Both the position numbers and the translations under genes were made by a program. A DNA stretch of 64,000 nt from Heliocybe sulcata. Lineage: Eukaryota > Basidiomycota > Agaricomycetes > Gloeophyllales > Gloeophyllaceae. Below are positions 58,601 to 64,000 of the stretch, piece after piece. The DNA lies in the NCBI GenBank assembly GCA_004369045.1, contig ML213527.1, forward strand, positions 269,652 to 333,651, read 5' to 3'. Each line of letters starts with the position of its first letter. Position 1 is the stretch's first letter. The notes beneath the pieces are model-generated. The model did no database searches and was not told the DNA's origin. It worked only from the letters and a program-made list of their open reading frames with translations.

Positions 58601-61323
58601 ATATAGCGTCGGGCTATCTACGTTCATGATCAGCCCGCAAACCGTGTCCTCGGCGGCCAATCTTGACTAGTGGCTGTCGATACGTTGGGCTAATCGCGCC
58701 GTTCAGGAGATGCCTAATTATACAATTCACACCAAAGTCCTGAGAAGCGTCAGATAGCACTATCCATTGTCGGTAACTTGCGGAGGCCCTCCCCTTGACG
58801 TGTATTTCGTATTCGTTTGTATACACGGGTGCTTCGATTCTTTCCAAGTTTACCCCATCCGAGCTCCGCTAAATGCCTCCGAGTACAGCCTCTGCGAGCC
58901 AGGCTCTGCCTCTAGCGCCCCGTACGTGTATGTTTTGAGTTCGCGTCAAACCCCGCGCTGGATAATTCGAGCTACATGTTGTATGTGTTGTCCTGTGAGA
59001 CGGGCCAGTCGGTCCGTCTCTTCAAACTATGCAGGAGCCTGCGGGTTGGCCAGTAGACTCGGAGATGCCGCCTGAGATAGAGCCGAAAACGCACATGTGT
59101 GGAAATCCTTGTAAAAGAAATATGGGCTGTACGTGTAAGAACAAGGGCTCGGCGCACGGCGACACTCGTCCCTGACGAAGTGATCTAGTTTCCAGGCTGG
59201 ATCTAAAGCATGTCTCTCGGCTTCCAGTGTATTTGACAATTTTTCGTGCCTGGGGTGTCAGCTATTTCTTGCGACAAACCAATTCTCGAATTGAGTGTTC
59301 ATTACTAGTCCATATGCATCGGATATACCTTGCGCTACTGCTTTCAATCATTGCCAGGTCCCGAAGTGCACCGAGGGTGACCCGACTTGCAAAGCAGACA
59401 TACGACCTACACGCGACTCACGGCGGCGCCTACGCAGTCCAGGTATCCAGCTTACGCTAGAGAGCGCAGTGCAATGGGCAGGGCTGCGATCCCAACCTCG
59501 GAGGCTCCTGTGCCACAGGCGATCTTTCGCAGTGAGGTCATGGGCGCGTCGGTGATAGGTAATGATTAGTACGCCGAGGTAACCAGCGCGTCCGATTGAG
59601 ACTGGAGCTAGGATTGTACAGCATCTCCAAACCAGCCGCCCACGGGACGATCTGACTGTTGCCCGGTTCCACTAGCGGGACCCGGAACAATAAGCCTCGC
59701 GGTTTCGAGCCACTGAGCGGGAGGTCATTCAAATTAGCACGCCAATGTAAAGTCGACGTTAATGATAGAACAGACCTAACTGCTTTGGGAAGGCACAACC
59801 ATAAGTCAAGGACCGCGAGATACGTGCCGACGATCGGAGCATTGCGGATATGGTTTTAGGACCAGGACGTGAGATAGAGAAGACATGAGGCTTGAGTGGG
59901 ACATCGTAGTTTTGGATACGGAAGTAATGGTCTGCCAGACAGCAATTGACAAGAAAGCAAGAAGATTTGGATGCATACTCCGCTGCCACAACCAAGTGGC
60001 CGCGCTCGCCTGTGTTGCAGAGCGAACCCGCGTATATGGAGACAATGCTCGATGCATACAGGTGCTAGGTTTTAGTTGATATTGAAAGAGCCTCCGGTGC
60101 TTTGTAGTGATCCTTATCCTGCGACGACCTGGCGGTACCTATACAGACGGACTGGGGAAGGCAAGCCTAGGCGGTGGTTGCACCAAAATCGCCTATAGAG
60201 TCCGGCAGTTTCCATAATCAATGGCAGTGCTCTATGTGCTCACCTGCGAGGCGTTAAATGGCAGGAGCGGCTCCCCGTAGGTAAACCTCGTTCTGGGGAC
60301 CTTTCGGATTAAAATGCATACTGTGGTCACCTGTTCACGCCGCGTGATTCTGTAACGAGAGTGCATGTGAAGCCATGGCACTCTCAAACTGTTTCCCAAT
60401 TCTGTTGCGAGAAGTGATTTGACTCGTACCGATATCAATGGGCGATGGCATTTCGGATAGTCTTGAGTACGCACAGAGTTACTCGGACGAGAATGTCTAC
60501 TATATAGGTCCTGCGAAGACTGTTTGATGTACACGACCGGCTGACTCGAGTGCAAGCCTCACCTATTCCACCACCGGCAGAGCAAGACGCATACCTCTAA
60601 GGCAACTCTAACGCGAGTCGCTTTGGAAACCGAGTACTCGGCTATTCAAGCTCCTCCCGAAGCCATCAGATTCTTCCCACGGTAGATCAACTTCCGTCCA
60701 CGGCGAAGAGCATAGGCGAGAATATCCACAACAGACGAGATATACAGATTCGAGACGGTGAAAAAATCTCAAACGATGTACTAAAGTCCCTGCTTAGCGT
60801 CCGATTACATATGCTCTAGATGCAAGGCACTACTCGCACGCTCTTCTACACTTCACCGGGCACGTTCCCGCCTCGTACGTGTTCGGTCTATTTGTTGCTC
60901 CCGGCCGGTCAATTGGTTAATGGAGTTTCCATTCACACTGACTAGTATGAATCGAGGCATCTAGATGGTTAATGTTCGGAGCATGCAATGGTCCCCATAG
61001 GCTGAATGGTCCGGTGGTGAACTACTCGTCTGAGTCGTTACCCGTACTACGGCTAGCAGGATGAGGCAAGGTATCGCTCTCCGTCCTGTCTAGCCTGGCA
61101 AATCGTGGTGGATAAGGTGTATAGACATACGAGACCACCAGGGTATTTGTATACCACGGCTCGATGATCGTGGACGACCTTGTGACCAAGAGGACTATCC
61201 AGAAGGACAATAACCGTCGATTCAGAGTCGAGCGAGTCATACAATAACGATAGCTGGCGATAAACAGCGAGAAAAACAACAATAGAGCTACAAAAGCACG
61301 TCACCATATACTGGCAGCTCAGC
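55677..61323. other. 5.6-kb gene-poor interval
   Basis: No confident gene. Frames up to about 137 codons occur on both strands without recognisable domains. Hydrophobic fragments at 57518-57976 faintly resemble a DUF6533-like membrane protein (see findings). Frames just beyond the SWI3 stop (61022-61307) are probably its 3' flank. No tRNA was seen. Confidence 0.4.
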
Positions 61324-63456
61324 TCAGCTAAGCTGCATCATATTCCCTCCAGTCATAGGGCCCAAGTCGCCCGACAAAGAAGCACCCTCTTGCACCGGGT
61401 TAACGACAGTTCCCTGGCCACTCGTACCGAAGCTGGCTTGAGCGGCGGTACCGGCGGCGGCAGCAGCGCCATTTTTCTCCAGCTCACTGCGCACTTTCTC
61501 TATCGTTTGCTTCAGCTGTACGCGCTCCTCGACGACCTGCTGCCGCGCGGTCTCAAGCGCCCTCCTCTCCTCTTCAAGAATGTCCTCCAACTCTTCAAAC
61601 TGCGACATCTTGAGCTCCAACTTTGTCAACGTCAGTTTGATAAGGTTCGCCAAGGTTGAACGGATCTGCCCGTCTTCGGCATCCGCAAGGGCACCAGCAG
61701 CCTTCCCCGACGCTTTCAGAGCGATGTCAGCAGCGCGTACGACCTTGGAGTGCGGGATCTTGGTGGATGGCGGTTTGCTCTCTGCATTGTCAGCGTCCGT
61801 GTGCGGGGCAGGAGTGCTCGGCTTGCTCGAGGTCCCCTGTGCTGGCATATCCTGGTCCATCTTGTCGTCAGCTTCTGCCTCTTCACCCTCCTCGGCGGGT
61901 TTATCCTCCGCTTTCTCCTCTTTCGCTGCGCCGTCAGTAAGCTCATGTAAGGCCACCTTAGCGGCCTCCGCAGCCACTCCAGGGCCAACTACACCCGCCA
62001 GGAAAGCTACGACGCTCATGACGGGGTTGTCCGCCTGCTCAAAGGGTACACGAGCGTACCGGAGGCCGCCCATAGAGCCTTCCGTCTCCAAGTAGGGGTC
62101 TTCAATTGGCAGCTCGAGGAATTTGCGTATGCACTGTTGCGCTGAACGAGTGCCCACGTGCTCCTCCACTAACGACCAGTCGTCGTCGTACATCTCGACA
62201 CCTTCTAGCAGTCTCAGGATTTCGTCGTCCTGCCAGTCATCATCACTGAGATGCGCGTTCCCAGACGCAGTCGAGGCGTTCGTAAGCTTGACAAAATCAC
62301 CGCTGAACATCGTGGAAGGGAATCGACCGTCTAGGTAACAGGGTGGACATAATTCGAAGTTCTTGACTTTGAGAGAATGATACCGGACCGCCGTGCAGTC
62401 CACGCCACATGTGTCGCACTGGAAGGTGATGGAAGCGGTAGCCCGACCATTCCCGCCAGGAGCAGAGGCACCGTTAGCCAGATCCTTCGCTTGTTCAGCG
62501 GTAACAGGTCGGGAGGCTTTTGCAGTGGTCTGGTAAATGTTAGAGCGGAGCTCGAGCGACGCAGAAGCGGCCGTAGAGCCAGGCTTGGCAGCACCATTCA
62601 TGCCAGGAGCATGGGGATGATTCGAGGGCCGAGTCCCAGGGTGCAGTGACTGAAGACCGCGTGGAGTGTCCAAAATGACACGGTAATGACCGGTGAAGGG
62701 TGGGGCTAATGTCGCCGGACGGGACTCGGGGTCAATCTGGCGAAAGTCAGGTCAAATCAGAAGCGAGGTATCCAGAAGACGACACACCTGGTAATTTATT
62801 AAGGCCCATTGCTCCAAAAACGCATGCACACGCATGATGGCGCACACGTCCCCCGCCAAATTTCTCCTACAGGCCGTCACAGTCAGGTATTCGGAGGGGC
62901 GGAGTCGATAGGTGTTGACCATGAAGTCGCGGTAGTCTTTGTATATGGCAGGCGTTTTGGACTTGTTGCGGGAGTTGAAGAATTCGGGAAGAGCGTGTTT
63001 TTCGATGGAATGTATCTTAGCCATGTCGAACCATCCTGCATACGATGGGATAATAACTTCGTGCGTCTGTGCAGCCAAGTACTTGCGCGCTTGCTCCTCG
63101 AGACGCACTCGTGTTGCTTCAAGCTGGGCCGGATCCTCGTCCTCGTTCTCCTCTCCAGAATCTGCCTCCTCGTCGCCACCCTCGCCCATCTCCACATCAC
63201 CCGCATCTTCTTCGCCTTCCCCCAGCAAGCGAACCTTCGCAGCGGCGCTCGACTCTGGGCGCGTCTCAGCAGACGATTCGCCGGGTAGGTTGCCTATGTC
63301 TCCGCCCAGTATTGGCTCCAATTCGCCTTTCTTTCCGGGTGCATTTTCAGGGTCGACCGCCTCTACTCCTTGGTTTTGTTGCGGTACAGTCAATCGAATA
63401 CGTTTAGTATCAGAAGAGCCTGGTGAAGGAGATCCAGCGCGCTTGGGAGAATCCAT
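61324..63456 (-). CDS. RSC8: SWI/SNF-RSC chromatin-remodelling subunit Swi3/Rsc8
   Basis: The start is the ATG at 63454-63456 ([14 protein letters not shown]). An acidic stretch is followed by the SWIRM domain, about residues 120-220: [75 protein letters not shown] 53-bp intron precedes [20 protein letters not shown] and [12 protein letters not shown]. Then comes a ZZ-like zinc finger, [20 protein letters not shown] plus CPPC, the SANT domain [20 protein letters not shown] ... [37 protein letters not shown], and a C-terminal coiled coil ([20 protein letters not shown]) for dimerisation. The stop is at 61324. The predicted length is about 690 aa, the expected range. It acts in the nucleus as a scaffold of the remodeller. 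Whether it serves RSC, SWI/SNF or both cannot be told. Confidence 0.94.
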
Positions 63457-63653
63457 AGTCGTGTTTCACCAGTTCCGGCCTTATGGTGGAGCAAACTTTG
63501 TCTCGTTTGCCTTTATCGCACGCGGTTGCTACAGCCGGCAAGGAATGGTGGTTAGAGTGGAACGGGCGGTAATGTTTACTGCCCAACACGGCCACATCGC
63601 GCTTTCAAAATAGCACCAAATAGTCGAGCCACATCGCCATTCCCTTTGTGTCG

Positions 63654-63674
63654 AAGTTGAACGTTGAACGTTGA
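63654..63674. repeat. 7-bp tandem repeat (GTTGAAC, about three units)
   Basis: GTTGAACGTTGAACGTTGAA lies about 200 bp upstream of the SWI3 start and about 50 bp before a long palindrome. Confidence 0.6.
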
Positions 63675-63720
63675 AAGCTGCCACACATTCCGTCCTACAT
63701 TAATAATGTCCTGCGTGTAT

Positions 63721-63752
63721 GTTGTACCAAAGCTTGCAAGCTTTGGTACAAC
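63721..63752. repeat. 32-bp perfect palindrome
   Basis: The left half is GTTGTACCAAAGCTTG and the right half is its exact reverse complement, with no spacer. It ends exactly at 63721 and 63752, because the next base pair does not match. It lies about 265 bp upstream of the SWI3 start codon. Confidence 0.85.
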
Positions 63753-64000
63753 CTTGCCATAGACCTGGTCTACCGTATGCCATTCAACGAAAACCACAGG
63801 CAGTTGTACGCCTTCACTCTTAGAGTCGATAAGCTCCGCTCTCGGAATCCTGCTCTAGCTGGAATGGTTCGCTCTTTGGTCATACTGCACAATCAGGGTC
63901 GCTTCAAATGAAGTAGGAGCTTCCAACACTACAGGAGTCCGCGTATTGGAGAGTTGGCACCTGGGCTTCCCAAATGAGCAGTCTTATAATACTGGACATA

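Overview
The window is nuclear DNA from a filamentous basidiomycete, most likely a mushroom-forming agaricomycete. The evidence is: coding regions broken by many 50-70 bp GT-AG introns, several membrane-protein families that are characteristically basidiomycete (a 7-TM family with an MVDW start, DUF6534 proteins, an SKG6-like receptor-shaped protein), a fungal trehalose phosphorylase, and densely packed housekeeping genes on both strands. I saw no rRNA, convincing tRNA, CRISPR array or bacterial operon structure. Coordinates of multi-exon genes run from start codon to stop codon and include introns; splice sites were read by eye.

Layout. 1-12.9 kb: a head-to-head pair of paralogous 7-TM proteins (118-1869 minus, 4521-6231 plus), a DUF6534 membrane protein (6434-8551 minus), a CFAP20/DUF667 protein (10338-11247 minus) and, divergent from it by 135 bp, mitochondrial methionyl-tRNA formyltransferase (11383-12853 plus). 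13.8-17.6 kb: copy 1 of a 3.8-kb duplicated element. 17.9-31.8 kb: a Gin4/Hsl1-type septin-associated kinase, an SKG6-like single-pass membrane protein, a mitochondrial PPR protein, a second DUF6534 protein and phosphopantothenate-cysteine ligase (coenzyme A synthesis). 32.0-35.8 kb: copy 2 of the element, inverted relative to copy 1. 37.4-47.9 kb: trehalose phosphorylase, a homeodomain-like protein, an MGRN1-type RING E3 ligase, RNA polymerase II subunit RPB11 and ribosomal protein uL15. 49.4-55.6 kb: a small multi-pass membrane protein, the mitochondrial ribosome-assembly GTPase MTG1 with an unusually long first intron, and a basic protein of unknown function. 55.6-61.3 kb is almost gene-free. 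61.3-63.5 kb encodes the SWI/SNF-RSC core subunit Swi3/Rsc8, followed by a 32-bp perfect palindrome.

The most novel object is the inverted pair of elements. Each carries the same three-exon gene (761 aa and intact in copy 2, stopped by one nonsense codon in copy 1) whose product I do not recognise. The two copies share a sharp edge marked by a 14-bp palindrome on one side. On the other side the high identity stops abruptly but weaker homology continues for about 850 bp. The pair flanks a 14.3-kb block of five genes, a geometry that could allow inversion. Functionally the ordinary genes are unrelated housekeeping (mitochondrial translation, CoA, transcription, chromatin, ribosome) mixed with lineage-specific membrane proteins; there is no metabolic cluster.
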